Positions 38,690-47,475 of a stretch of 64,000 nucleotides of DNA are shown one piece after another. The position numbers and the translations under genes are program-made. The notes beneath the pieces were generated by a model. The model had not been told where the DNA came from. It searched no databases and worked only from the letters and a program-made list of their open reading frames with translations. Each line of letters begins with the position of its first letter. The stretch's first letter is position 1. The stretch is taken from the NCBI GenBank assembly GCA_021773135.1, contig JAJFKP010000044.1:1-64000 (forward strand), given 5' to 3'. Origin of the DNA: Woeseiaceae bacterium. GTDB lineage: Bacteria; Pseudomonadota; Gammaproteobacteria; Steroidobacterales; Woeseiaceae.

Positions 38690-41581
38690 ATGAAAAGAAT
38701 GCTAATCAACGCAACTCAGGAAGAGGAGTTGCGCATGGCGATGGTCGATGGCCAGAGTCTATACGACCTCAACATAGAACTTCCGGCGAGCGAACGTAAG
38801 AAAGCTAACATCTACAAAGGCCAAATTACCCGAGTCGAGCCCAGTCTCGAAGCGGCTTTTGTAAACTACGGCTCCGAACGCCACGGCTTTCTGCCGCTAA
38901 AAGAAATTTCTCCAGAATATTTTGTCAAGGAGCCTGGCTCCGGCAAGCCGAATATCAAGGATGTGCTGCGCGAAGGCCAGGATATCGTCGTCCAGATCGA
39001 CAAGGAAGAACGCGGCAACAAGGGTGCGGCGCTGACCACCTATGTCAGCCTGGCAGGCCGCTTCATCGTACTGAAACCAAACAAATCCAGGTCGGGTGGT
39101 GTTTCGCGCCGCATTATCGGCGAAGAGCGGGACCTGGCGCGCAAATCATTGCGTGATGTCGATGTGCCAGAAGACATGAGCGTCATTTTGCGCACTGCTG
39201 GCATTGAACGTACCGGCGAAGAACTAACCTGGGATATGGAGAATCTGCTCGCCGTCTGGGAAGCGATAAAGAAAGTCGTTGTCGAACGCGACTCGCCATT
39301 CCTGATCTACCGGGAAAGCAACGCCGTAGTGCGTGCCCTGCGCGACTATCTCACTACCGAGATTGGCGAAATCCTTATCGATGATGAGGCGACTTACCAG
39401 GAAGCGAAAGAATTTGTAGAGCAGGTTATGCCGCATAACTTCCGCAAGCTGAAACATTACACGGATTCGGTGCCGCTATTTACTCGCTACCAGATCGATT
39501 CGCAGATTGAAACTGCATTTGCTCATTCCGTAAACCTGCCGTCGGGCGGCAGCCTGGTTATCGACCACACCGAAGCACTGGTGTCTATCGATATCAACTC
39601 GGCTCGAGCGACAAAAGGCGGGGATATCGAAGCCACGGCACTCAATACGAATCTCGAAGCAGCGGACGAGGTTGCACGACAGTTGCGTCTACGTGACTTA
39701 GGTGGCCTGGTCGTGATCGATTTTATCGATATGGGACCACAACGAAATCAACGTGAGGTCGAGAATCGACTTCGTGATGCGGTTCGTCAGGACCGCGCAC
39801 GCGTACAGTTAAGCAAGATCAGTCGTTTTGGCCTGCTCGAAATGTCCCGACAGCGGCTGCGGCCGTCATTGGGCGAGTCGAGCTACCTGGTGTGCCCGCG
39901 CTGTTCAGGCATAGGCAATATAAGGAGCGTTGAATCACTGGCGCTGGCCATCCTGAGAATTGTGGGTGAGGAAGCCCGCAAAGAACGCACTGCCAAGGTC
40001 ATTGCACAATTACCGATCGAGGTAGCAACCTACCTGCTGAATGAAAAGCGCGATTGGGTGCAAAGCCTGGAATCCCGTCACGACACCCAGGTCATCCTGG
40101 TCGCCAACCCGGCGCTCGAAACACCGCACTTTCAGGTCAGACGCGTGCGTGACGACCAGGTCGAACTGCCGGAGAATATCGGCAACAGTTTCATGCTTAT
40201 GGAATCCGACGACGAGCCGGAAATTACGCAGACAATGCAGGACAAGAAAGCCGCTGAAATCGCCGCGGTTACGACGGTGGTCGCCACAACACCTGCTCCA
40301 GCGCGGCCGGAACCGGTTGTCGAAACGAAATCCGGACCAGGCCTGTTGGCACGGCTGGCAGGATTCTTCGGCGGATCAGCAGAAGATGAACCAGAACCAA
40401 AGAAGGATTCACGCGCGAATGCTCGTAGCAAATCAGCGCCTGACAGCCGACGCCGTGGCGGACAGAGAAACAATAAGCGCAGCGATTCGCGCCAGGGCGG
40501 CAACAGGAACCCGCAGCGCCAGAAACAACCCACAGCGAAAAAGAAGCGTGCCAAGAAGGCATCGGGCAAGGCCGCAGATCGCGGCGCAGCGAGGCCGGGA
40601 AAGTCGGCGCAGGAAACCGCGCGCGGTGACGAGCGTCAGGAAAAACAGGCTGATTCCCGTCAAACAGCCAACAAGCGGCGCAGTCGCGGCGGACGTCGCC
40701 GGCGACGCGGCCAGGACGCATCAGAAAGCAACGATAATCAGTCCGCCAATCAGCAGACTGAATCGCAGTCCGGAAACCAGGCACCGAGTTCAACGGGGAC
40801 GGAAACCAAGGCGAAACCTGCCCGGCGTCCGCGACGATCAAGATCTGAATCGACGCGCCAGGAAAAGCCTGCAACCGAGTCTGCTGCGGCAACGGCTGAC
40901 GACACGACTCCGAAACAAGAACAACGTGTGCCGAAAAAAGCGGCCGCGACCTCGGACAAACCAGATGGCAAGCCGGCCGGCAGGCCAGACCGAAATAAGG
41001 CGGCGCCGAAGCTCGAAGTTGTGAAATCCGAACCCGAATCACCGCCTACGCAAATTGAAACTAAGGTCGCCCAGGTTAAGAAAAGCGAAACCGAGAGCGC
41101 GAAATCGAAAGCACCTGCCAAATCCAGGCCTCTTACTCAAGTCGAAACGAAGAAGCCCCAAAACACACAGGCTACGAAACCGGAATCTGTCCGCTCCGTT
41201 GAGACACAGAAACCGGATTCGGTTAAGTCCGAACCTCCGCGACCAGCGCCAGCGACAAAACCGGACCGGTCAAAAACGTCGTCCGCTGCAAGAAATGCAG
41301 GCAACAAGCCCGCTGCGGTAAAGTCTGTACCGGCGCCGGCGAAAAAGCCGGAGAGACCAGCAGGGTACGAAGATACGCAGCCTGAACTAACAGTCATCAA
41401 GCCACCAAAACAGGAAAAACCAAAAACTGCTGCAGCGCCTGGCAACGGCGAATCCAAACCTGTTGCAAAACCTGAATCGACTGCTACAACAAAAACAGAG
41501 AACTCAAGACAGCAGGATAAGCCCGCTGCCCGGTTGCTGCCATGGGAATCGGATGGCCAGACGCCAACTGACAAAGACTAG
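38690..41581 (+). CDS. rne: Ribonuclease E
   Basis: A 963-residue endonuclease and degradosome scaffold. The catalytic half (1 to about 500) has an S1 domain (about 36-120), the 5' sensor/RNase H region, catalytic Asp301 and Asp344 (E. coli 303 and 346) and the Zn-link Cys402/Cys405 in CPRCSG. The remainder is disordered and low in complexity. It has a Trp-containing amphipathic stretch (LLARLAGFFGG near residue 545) that may bind the membrane, Arg-rich RNA-binding runs (RRSRGGRRRRRG) and many Lys-Pro/Glu repeats. Near the C-terminus, ARLLPWE could be a short partner-binding motif. AAGAAGGGC precedes the ATG. Confidence 0.96.
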   Translation: MKRMLINATQEEELRMAMVDGQSLYDLNIELPASERKKANIYKGQITRVEPSLEAAFVNYGSERHGFLPLKEISPEYFVKEPGSGKPNIKDVLREGQDIVVQIDKEERGNKGAALTTYVSLAGRFIVLKPNKSRSGGVSRRIIGEERDLARKSLRDVDVPEDMSVILRTAGIERTGEELTWDMENLLAVWEAIKKVVVERDSPFLIYRESNAVVRALRDYLTTEIGEILIDDEATYQEAKEFVEQVMPHNFRKLKHYTDSVPLFTRYQIDSQIETAFAHSVNLPSGGSLVIDHTEALVSIDINSARATKGGDIEATALNTNLEAADEVARQLRLRDLGGLVVIDFIDMGPQRNQREVENRLRDAVRQDRARVQLSKISRFGLLEMSRQRLRPSLGESSYLVCPRCSGIGNIRSVESLALAILRIVGEEARKERTAKVIAQLPIEVATYLLNEKRDWVQSLESRHDTQVILVANPALETPHFQVRRVRDDQVELPENIGNSFMLMESDDEPEITQTMQDKKAAEIAAVTTVVATTPAPARPEPVVETKSGPGLLARLAGFFGGSAEDEPEPKKDSRANARSKSAPDSRRRGGQRNNKRSDSRQGGNRNPQRQKQPTAKKKRAKKASGKAADRGAARPGKSAQETARGDERQEKQADSRQTANKRRSRGGRRRRRGQDASESNDNQSANQQTESQSGNQAPSSTGTETKAKPARRPRRSRSESTRQEKPATESAAATADDTTPKQEQRVPKKAAATSDKPDGKPAGRPDRNKAAPKLEVVKSEPESPPTQIETKVAQVKKSETESAKSKAPAKSRPLTQVETKKPQNTQATKPESVRSVETQKPDSVKSEPPRPAPATKPDRSKTSSAARNAGNKPAAVKSVPAPAKKPERPAGYEDTQPELTVIKPPKQEKPKTAAAPGNGESKPVAKPESTATTKTENSRQQDKPAARLLPWESDGQTPTDKD

Positions 41582-41588
41582 GTTGACC

Positions 41589-41620
41589 AACGGATCGTCG
41601 CGTGCAAACGGCGATCCGTT
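41589..41620. terminator. Hairpin between convergent rne and phosphatase genes
   Basis: A 12-bp stem with one G-T wobble, AACGGATCGTCG (41589-41600) and CGGCGATCCGTT (41609-41620), loop of eight. There is no T run, so it is not a classic intrinsic terminator. It may protect 3' ends. Confidence 0.45.
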
Positions 41621-42108
41621 CAGAGGCCTCGCCTGATTTCTGTGAGCAATCCTTTGGCGGCGTCTTCCACCAGATCCAGCACCCGCTCAAATCCTGCCAG
41701 CCCGCCGTAATAGGGATCGGGTACTTCCGTTAAAGTCGATGATTCAGCGAATTCAAGGAACAATCGCAGCTTGCCATGATGATCTTCAGCGGAAGACTCT
41801 CGTAACTTGGCCAGATTATCTTCGTCCATTGCGATGATATGGTCGAACGCTTCGAAATCTGCTTCCGCGACGCGCCGGGCGCGGATACCCTTCAGTGAAA
41901 ACCCACGTCGCTCTGCTGCCTCCATGCCGCGTCGGTCCGGAGGTTCGCCGGTGTGATAAGCGTGCGTTCCGGCAGAATCGGCATGAATTCGATCTTCGAG
42001 ACCAGCGTCACTGACCAGTTTACGAAACACTCCCTCTGCAGTTGGCGAGCGGCAAATGTTGCCCATACAGACGAACAATATTGATATTTTTTCTTTCTTT
42101 TCAGACAT
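41620..42108 (-). CDS. Low-molecular-weight protein-tyrosine phosphatase
   Basis: A 162-residue cytoplasmic phosphatase. The active-site loop C-x5-R-S is FVCMGNICRSPTAEGVFRKL (Cys14 by count), and the general acid Asp is in VPDPYYGG. Relatives dephosphorylate tyrosine kinases of capsule export or act as arsenate reductases; no such partner is nearby. In Pseudomonas a homologue also follows rne near kdsB, so this is a conserved neighbour. Convergent with rne. Confidence 0.92.
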   Translation of the reverse strand: MSEKKEKISILFVCMGNICRSPTAEGVFRKLVSDAGLEDRIHADSAGTHAYHTGEPPDRRGMEAAERRGFSLKGIRARRVAEADFEAFDHIIAMDEDNLAKLRESSAEDHHGKLRLFLEFAESSTLTEVPDPYYGGLAGFERVLDLVEDAAKGLLTEIRRGL

Positions 42109-42414
42109 TTATTGTATTTTCTTCAAGTAGATAATTGCATGGGTAGGATGGCATTTTCTGGGACCAATCGCGTTTGACGGCCTTGCAGAGATCATTGCGC
42201 GCGCATTCTACAGCTTTCAGGCGGACGAGATTACGTTTTAACCGGGAGAAAAATGTGCCCGGTTCAGGACCCGGAATGAACCGCGAATTCCATTGCGCCA
42301 TTTTTCGCGCCTGTTATCTTGAATTCAGAACAGGCGCTAACGATCGCGCCGGCAAAATGCGTCACCAGGCCTGCCACCACATTGTCGCACCAACCCACTG
42401 ACGGAGACGACAAA
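42109..42414. other. Phosphatase / dioxygenase-like intergenic region
   Basis: 306 bases between divergent genes, no gene found. It holds the inverted repeat at 42307-42337 and, at its end, the GGAG of the dioxygenase-like gene. No convincing promoter hexamers were found. Confidence 0.5.
42307..42337. repeat. Inverted repeat upstream of the dioxygenase-like operon
   Basis: GCGCCTGTT (42307-42315), 13-base spacer containing TTGAATTCA, AACAGGCGC (42329-42337): perfect 9-bp arms, 78 bases before the ATG at 42415. The dyad and its position suggest an operator or leader hairpin for the operon at 42.4-47.4 kb. Confidence 0.65.
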
Positions 42415-43350
42415 ATGAGTTTCGAATTTGATATTCCCGACGTTGTGCAAATTGATGGCGTGGATGGCTCGCCCTATCCGCGCCCAATGCGGGTCGGCTC
42501 CGAGAAGGCACGCCAGGAAGAAGTCGCGCAAACGTCTGGCATGCCAATAACTGAATTTGAAGGGAAAAGTAATCCCTACATCGACTATGAGAGCATCGAC
42601 CTGCTGCTGAGCCTGCAGCACCCGCGCTCAGGCGGATATGACGAAATGTGTTTCATCATCATGGGACAGGCCAAGGAACTGCTGTTCAAGGCGGCGTACT
42701 TCGAGCTTTACAACACCAGAACACGGATTCGCGAAGACGATTTGCCCAATGCAACGGTGCTACTGGACAGGACGAAAAAGATTACGCGGCAGATCGTCGG
42801 CTTCTGGGATGTGCTGTCGACGATATCGACTGATGGCTTCAACGAATTTCGTGATTATCTCGACGTGGCGTCCGGCCAGCAGTCGTTCATGTATCGTCAC
42901 GTTGAATTCATCCTTGGAAACAAGCGCGAGCAGATGTGTTCCGTGCACAAAAACGTGCCACATGTATATCCCGCAATCCTCGAAAACTTCGCATCACCCA
43001 GCATTTATGATGAGGTTATCAGGCTGCTGGCCAGGCGGGGTTATGACATCGCCCCGGAGTGCCTGGACCGGGACTGGACCGAAACCTACCAAGCGCATCG
43101 CAGCATCGAGTTGGCCTGGCTCGATATCTATCGCAACGCCGGCCCGCAAAACGATCTTTATGTGTTGGGTGAAAACCTGACTGAACTCGCCGACCTGATA
43201 GCACAATACCGTTGGCGTCACTTCGTCACCGTCGAGCGAATTCTGGGCTTCAAACCCGGCACCGGCGGTTCCGCTGGCGTTGGCTGGCTGCGCAAGATCG
43301 TCGACCATCGTTTTTTCCCGGAACTCTGGAACATTCGCAGTGAGCTGTGA
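42415..43350 (+). CDS. Tryptophan 2,3-dioxygenase-like heme protein
   Basis: A 311-residue protein of the TDO superfamily. Matching Xanthomonas TDO, I see the tyrosine pair Tyr55/Tyr58, the carboxylate-binding Arg161 (FMYRHVEFILGNK), the proximal heme ligand His269 (RWRHFVTVERILGFK) and Thr283 in PGTGGSAGVG. The active-site His55 of the Xanthomonas enzyme, in FIIQHQTSEL, is replaced by Gly84 (FIIMGQAKEL). The substrate may therefore not be tryptophan. The N-terminus is about 30 residues longer than usual. No kynurenine-pathway gene is near; it leads the sulfatase-peroxidase operon. GGAG twelve bases upstream supports the start. Confidence 0.82.
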   Translation: MSFEFDIPDVVQIDGVDGSPYPRPMRVGSEKARQEEVAQTSGMPITEFEGKSNPYIDYESIDLLLSLQHPRSGGYDEMCFIIMGQAKELLFKAAYFELYNTRTRIREDDLPNATVLLDRTKKITRQIVGFWDVLSTISTDGFNEFRDYLDVASGQQSFMYRHVEFILGNKREQMCSVHKNVPHVYPAILENFASPSIYDEVIRLLARRGYDIAPECLDRDWTETYQAHRSIELAWLDIYRNAGPQNDLYVLGENLTELADLIAQYRWRHFVTVERILGFKPGTGGSAGVGWLRKIVDHRFFPELWNIRSEL

Positions 43351-43354
43351 CCGG

Positions 43355-45088
43355 ATGACGAACGAAAGAAGCTCAAGGCGACTTCTTGCGAAACTTTTTG
43401 GCGGCTTGGCCGCACTGCTTCTCCTGCTGTGCGGTTGCAGTAACCTAGCCGACTCAAACCAGGACGAAACGCAGCCACCAAATCCTGCCCTGAAACCACC
43501 TAACATCCTGTTCATCGTCGCTGACGATCTCGGCTACACAGATTTAGGCGTTTATGGCAGCGAGATTGAAACGCCAAACCTGGACATGCTGGCGCGCAAC
43601 GGCGTGATGTTCAGCAATTTCTACACTGCGCCAACCTGCTCCCCGACACGCGCGATGCTGCTTTCAGGGGTCGATAATCACCCCGCGGGAATGGGCAGCA
43701 TGTACCGGGAACTAGCGCCAAACCAGGTCGGCAAAACCGGCTATGAAGAACAGCTGCATACGCGCGTTGCAACCATCGCCGAGCTGCTGGCCGATGCCGG
43801 CTACCACACATACATGACTGGCAAATGGCACCTGGGATACGACCTCGACAACAGCCCGTACGCACGGGGCTTTGAGCGTTCATTTGCGTCACTGGCGGGA
43901 GGTTCCGGGCATTTCGATTTGTTGCCGATTGTTGGTCCCGGCAAAGCGCCATATCGCGAAGACCGTGACCTGCTTGAAACTCTCCCGCAGGACTTTTACT
44001 CAAGCCGCTTTTTTACACGGAAAATGATCGACTACATCGACGACAATCGTGAGGATGGTCGCCCCTTTTTCGGCTACCTGGCGTATACGGCGGTTCACTG
44101 GCCGCTGCAGGCGCCTGCAGAATCCATAGCGAGGTTTAGCGGCCGTTACGATGACGGATACGATGCGCTGCATGCGCGGCGCGTCGCAAAGCTCAGGGCG
44201 CTCGATCTTTTGGCGGAATCGACCCAACCCTATCCGCGCCTCGCGGAGGAACCCGCCTGGACGGACCTGACCGCCGATCAAAAAAAACGGGAAGCGCGCA
44301 TGATGGAAATCTATGCGGCGATGATCAGCGATATCGATGTCTACGTGGGCGATCTGATCGCATATCTGAAGTCGATCGATGAGTTCGAAAACACGTTTAT
44401 TGTGTTTATGTCGGATAACGGTGCGGAGGGTCATCCCGTCGGCACGTCCATCGGCGCCGTGGCCCGCTGGCTGGAGCAATGCTGCGACAACAGTTACGAG
44501 AACATGGGCAAACGGGATTCGTTCCTCTGGTACGGTGCCAGTTGGGCCCGAGCAAGCGTCGGCCCCTGGCGTATGTTTAAAGGATTCACCTCAGAAGGCG
44601 GCATTCGTGCGCCGGCATTCGTGCATTATCCCAAGCTCGGCGGCCAACAGATCAACGAGGCCGTAGTGACTGTGAAGGATGTCATGCCGACGATTCTCGA
44701 CCTGGTTGGCATTGATCATCCCGGTCTCACCTACAAAGGGCGTGAAATCGTACCCATGTCCGGCAAGTCCATGCTGCCGATGCTGCGCGGAATTTCGGAT
44801 TCGATCCACCAACCTGATGAGGCGATCGGCTGGGAACTGTTCGGCAAAACCGCGATTCGGCAAGGCGACTGGAAAATTGTGCAGGAACCTGACGATGCCT
44901 TCTGGACAGTTCGAAACCCGGTCGCAGAGGCCTATCGCTGGCGACTCTTCAATCTTGCCGAAGATCCGACGGAGCTTAACGATGTGTCGGGACAGAATCC
45001 CGAAAAACTACAGGAGATGATCCGGCTTTGGGACGAATATGAGGAGCGTAACGGCGTAATAATTCCAAATCAGGTCATGGGGTACTGA
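43355..45088 (+). CDS. Arylsulfatase-type sulfatase, lipoprotein-like
   Basis: A 577-residue exported sulfatase. The N-terminus is a signal peptide ending LLLCGC; Cys28 may be lipidated, although Cys at the -2 position is atypical. Metal-binding NILFIVADDLGYTDLG starts the catalytic domain. The formylglycine site is Cys95 in TCSPTRAMLLSG (C-x-P-x-R), then GKWHLGY and FMSDNGAEGHP. Activation needs a formylglycine-generating enzyme, not encoded here. It removes sulfate esters from an unknown substrate in the periplasm. The TDO-like gene ends four bases upstream, the next gene starts six bases downstream. Confidence 0.9.
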   Translation: MTNERSSRRLLAKLFGGLAALLLLLCGCSNLADSNQDETQPPNPALKPPNILFIVADDLGYTDLGVYGSEIETPNLDMLARNGVMFSNFYTAPTCSPTRAMLLSGVDNHPAGMGSMYRELAPNQVGKTGYEEQLHTRVATIAELLADAGYHTYMTGKWHLGYDLDNSPYARGFERSFASLAGGSGHFDLLPIVGPGKAPYREDRDLLETLPQDFYSSRFFTRKMIDYIDDNREDGRPFFGYLAYTAVHWPLQAPAESIARFSGRYDDGYDALHARRVAKLRALDLLAESTQPYPRLAEEPAWTDLTADQKKREARMMEIYAAMISDIDVYVGDLIAYLKSIDEFENTFIVFMSDNGAEGHPVGTSIGAVARWLEQCCDNSYENMGKRDSFLWYGASWARASVGPWRMFKGFTSEGGIRAPAFVHYPKLGGQQINEAVVTVKDVMPTILDLVGIDHPGLTYKGREIVPMSGKSMLPMLRGISDSIHQPDEAIGWELFGKTAIRQGDWKIVQEPDDAFWTVRNPVAEAYRWRLFNLAEDPTELNDVSGQNPEKLQEMIRLWDEYEERNGVIIPNQVMGY

Positions 45089-45094
45089 CACAAC

Positions 45095-45757
45095 GTGTCC
45101 TTGTATAGAATACGCGCCATGTTCGGTGTCGCGTTACCTTTCATTTCTTTCATATTATTGCTCGGTCTGGCGATTTCGCCCAAGGCTGTGCTTGCACATG
45201 GCAGCGTTACGCCAGATGCCGACCTGTGCATCATTCGTATCGGCTACTACCGTGCGCATTTCAAAATATACCTGCCGCAGACGCGCGGCCATAAAGAATA
45301 CTGTGAAGATATTCCCGCAACAGGCACTGCAACTTTCGTCATGGAATACGAACATAGCGGGCTTGGCAGCGTTCCCATTGATTTTCGCGTTATCCGTAAT
45401 GTCACAGGCAAAGGTGTATTCACGATATTGGAAGATGTAGACCAAATTAGCAATCTGGATGACGTTACGGTATTCCACTATCCGGCAACGATTCAGCCGG
45501 ATGTGTTTACCTACCTGTATCCATTCGACGAACAGGGCGAATTCGTGGGCATCGTCACCGTGCAAGATGCGGACACTGGCGAAATGTATACAGCCGTGTT
45601 CCCTTTCAGAGTCGGCTTCGCCGGAATTCCGATCTGGGTCTGGTTCATCGTTGTTGCAGTTGGCCTGCAACTTAATTTTCTATGGATGAACGGCTCGTTT
45701 GCACGCTGGCGAAAGCAGCTCTCTGCGCGGGGCGGTGTGGGTGCTGCACATGCGTAG
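45095..45757 (+). CDS. Exported membrane-anchored protein, function unknown
   Basis: A 220-residue protein I do not recognise. It has a signal peptide (about 1-35, cleavage near VLAHGS) and a periplasmic beta-rich domain (about 35-175) containing Cys44 and Cys69, perhaps a disulfide. A C-terminal transmembrane helix (IPIWVWFIVVAVGLQLNFLW) ends with a basic cytoplasmic tail. A GTG start at 45095 gives the signal peptide a basic n-region (Arg5, Arg7); an ATG at 45119 would remove it, so I prefer GTG. The first residues of the mature part, HGSVTPDADLC, could bind metal. It overlaps the next gene by eight bases. Confidence 0.65.
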   Translation: MSLYRIRAMFGVALPFISFILLLGLAISPKAVLAHGSVTPDADLCIIRIGYYRAHFKIYLPQTRGHKEYCEDIPATGTATFVMEYEHSGLGSVPIDFRVIRNVTGKGVFTILEDVDQISNLDDVTVFHYPATIQPDVFTYLYPFDEQGEFVGIVTVQDADTGEMYTAVFPFRVGFAGIPIWVWFIVVAVGLQLNFLWMNGSFARWRKQLSARGGVGAAHA

Positions 45758-46157
45758 CGGTCGTGCAGTCACCTTACTCGCCGGGCTCTGGCTGGCGGTC
45801 GCAGCGTACGCTCAGGACAGCGGCGAAAAAGAGTCCTGGTTGACGAGATCGGGCTACTACAAAGTCAGCTACACGAGTGAATTGACGCCAGTGACAATCA
45901 ATAAAATTCATCACTGGATTTTTCATATTGAAAACGCCGCCGGTGAACCGGTGAACAATGCCACAGTGAGCATCACCGGTGGTATGCCGGAACACAATCA
46001 CGGTTTACCCACCAGTCCAAGAATGACTGACGCGCTCGACGACGGAAATTACATGCTGGAGGGCGTTCGTTTTCATATGCGTGGCTTCTGGGAGTTAACA
46101 GTTACGGTCGAGGCCGGCGGCCGTCGTGATACCGTGGTAATTCCGCTGACAATATGA
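45750..46157 (+). CDS. FixH/YtkA-like secreted protein
   Basis: A 135-residue protein with a signal peptide (MRSGRAVTLLAGLWLAVAAY, cleaved near AYA|Q) and one immunoglobulin-like domain of the FixH/YtkA type. The family pattern is NKIHHWIFHIENAAGEPVNN, SITGGMPEHNHGLPTSPRMT and GVRFHMRGFWELTVTV. The M-P-x-H-x-H-G segment is typical and may bind copper. FixH-like proteins help cytochrome oxidase assembly; others are uncharacterised. ATG at 45750 is my choice; GTG codons at 45735 and 45741 are alternatives. It overlaps the upstream gene by eight bases and the peroxidase gene by four (ATGA). Confidence 0.75.
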   Translation: MRSGRAVTLLAGLWLAVAAYAQDSGEKESWLTRSGYYKVSYTSELTPVTINKIHHWIFHIENAAGEPVNNATVSITGGMPEHNHGLPTSPRMTDALDDGNYMLEGVRFHMRGFWELTVTVEAGGRRDTVVIPLTI

Positions 46158-47431
46158 CCACCGGCGGCAGAAGAAAAATAATTGCGATGCTTTCGGTCGC
46201 GCTAGCGGCAACGGCATGGTGGCAGTATGGACCACGATCGCCTGCGGAATGGACTACAAGCGACCTGGTCGTGTTGCAGTCACTGTCGCTAAATAATTTG
46301 CCAGCGCTTCCTGCGGACCCCTCGAATGCCGTCGCGGACGAACCACGCGCCGCCGAATTTGGTCACAAGTTATTTTTCGACACCCGGCTCAGTGCAAACG
46401 GCGCAGTCTCCTGCGCAACCTGCCACCAACCGACGCGGCACTTTTCCGACAGCTTCCAGAAAGGCCGCGGCATCGGACTGTCAGGCCGCAATACGCGCAG
46501 CATCGTGGGCTCTGCCTACAGTCCCTGGCAGTACTGGGACGGCCGCCGCGACACTCAGTGGGCCCAGGCACTGTCGCCGCTTGAAGATCCTGCCGAGCAT
46601 GGTGGCAACCGCATGCAGTTCGCCCGCTTCATCTCAATTGAGCCGGTCTATCGTGCGGAATACGAGACACTATTCGGACAGCTGCCCGATTTCTCCGATC
46701 GACGCCGATTTCCCGAAGCGGCCGCGCCGCTGCAGGATCCCACTATGTCTGCGGCCTGGCATTCGATGTCCGCCGAAGATCAGCACAGCGTCAACACAGT
46801 ATTTGCCAATATCGGTAAAGCGATTGCCGCCTACGAGAGATTGTTGTTACCAGGGACGTCACGTTTCGATCAGTATGTACAAGCAGTTGCAGACGATAAG
46901 CAGGAACAGGCAGATGAACTCCTGACCGACGACGAAATAATCGGCCTCCAACTGTTCATCGGCAAGGCGCGCTGCACTGAGTGTCATAACGGGCCGCTGT
47001 TCACCAATAACGAATTTCACAACACCGGCGTTTTGTCTTTTCCAAACGAAGTGCCGGATCGTGGACGTACGGACGGGTTGAAAAAAGTGCTTGCCGATCC
47101 GTTTAATTGCGCTGGAATATTCAGCGATGACCCGAGCAGGCGCTGTGACGAACTGGTTTATGTGCGGACAGGGATCGAACTGCTTGGCGCTATGCGCACG
47201 CCCTCGCTGAGAAATCTTGGCGGCACCGCACCTTACTCACACAAAGGCCAACATGCGACTTTGGCCGAGGTCATAGACCTTTACAACAGGGCGCCACTTG
47301 CGATGATCGGCCATAACGAAGCTGAGGACAAACTCTATCTGAGTCGTCGCGAACGTAAACAGCTCGAAGCATTCCTGAATACGCTCGCTGCCCCACTGGC
47401 CACGGCCGAAAAGTGGCTCGAATTGCCCTAG
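46154..47431 (+). CDS. Diheme cytochrome c peroxidase / MauG family
   Basis: A 425-residue exported protein with an N-terminal anchor or signal (IIAMLSVALAATAWW) and two c-type heme sites, CATCH at 87-91 and CTECH at 274-278. The second heme Met or Tyr ligand region is LLGAMRTPSLRNLGGTAPYS, with the family motif SHKGQHATLAEVIDLYN. The family includes bacterial peroxidases that remove H2O2 and MauG-type enzymes that oxidise protein tryptophans. Which applies is open. The start overlaps the FixH-like stop. Downstream, a small TGCGG hairpin (47438-47452) without a T run separates it from convergent kdsB. Confidence 0.9.
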   Translation: MTTGGRRKIIAMLSVALAATAWWQYGPRSPAEWTTSDLVVLQSLSLNNLPALPADPSNAVADEPRAAEFGHKLFFDTRLSANGAVSCATCHQPTRHFSDSFQKGRGIGLSGRNTRSIVGSAYSPWQYWDGRRDTQWAQALSPLEDPAEHGGNRMQFARFISIEPVYRAEYETLFGQLPDFSDRRRFPEAAAPLQDPTMSAAWHSMSAEDQHSVNTVFANIGKAIAAYERLLLPGTSRFDQYVQAVADDKQEQADELLTDDEIIGLQLFIGKARCTECHNGPLFTNNEFHNTGVLSFPNEVPDRGRTDGLKKVLADPFNCAGIFSDDPSRRCDELVYVRTGIELLGAMRTPSLRNLGGTAPYSHKGQHATLAEVIDLYNRAPLAMIGHNEAEDKLYLSRRERKQLEAFLNTLAAPLATAEKWLELP

Positions 47432-47475
47432 TTCTTATGCGGCAATTCCGCAAATACGCTTGTGCTTACTAAGAC

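Noticed and set aside
38439-38693. Short open frames in the rne leader, one ending on the rne start codon
   Set aside because: TTG or ATG starts without ribosome-binding sites and no motif; the region fits a regulatory leader better.
40041-41042. Long alternative frames on both strands within rne
   Set aside because: Produced by the biased, repetitive codons of the disordered RNase E tail.
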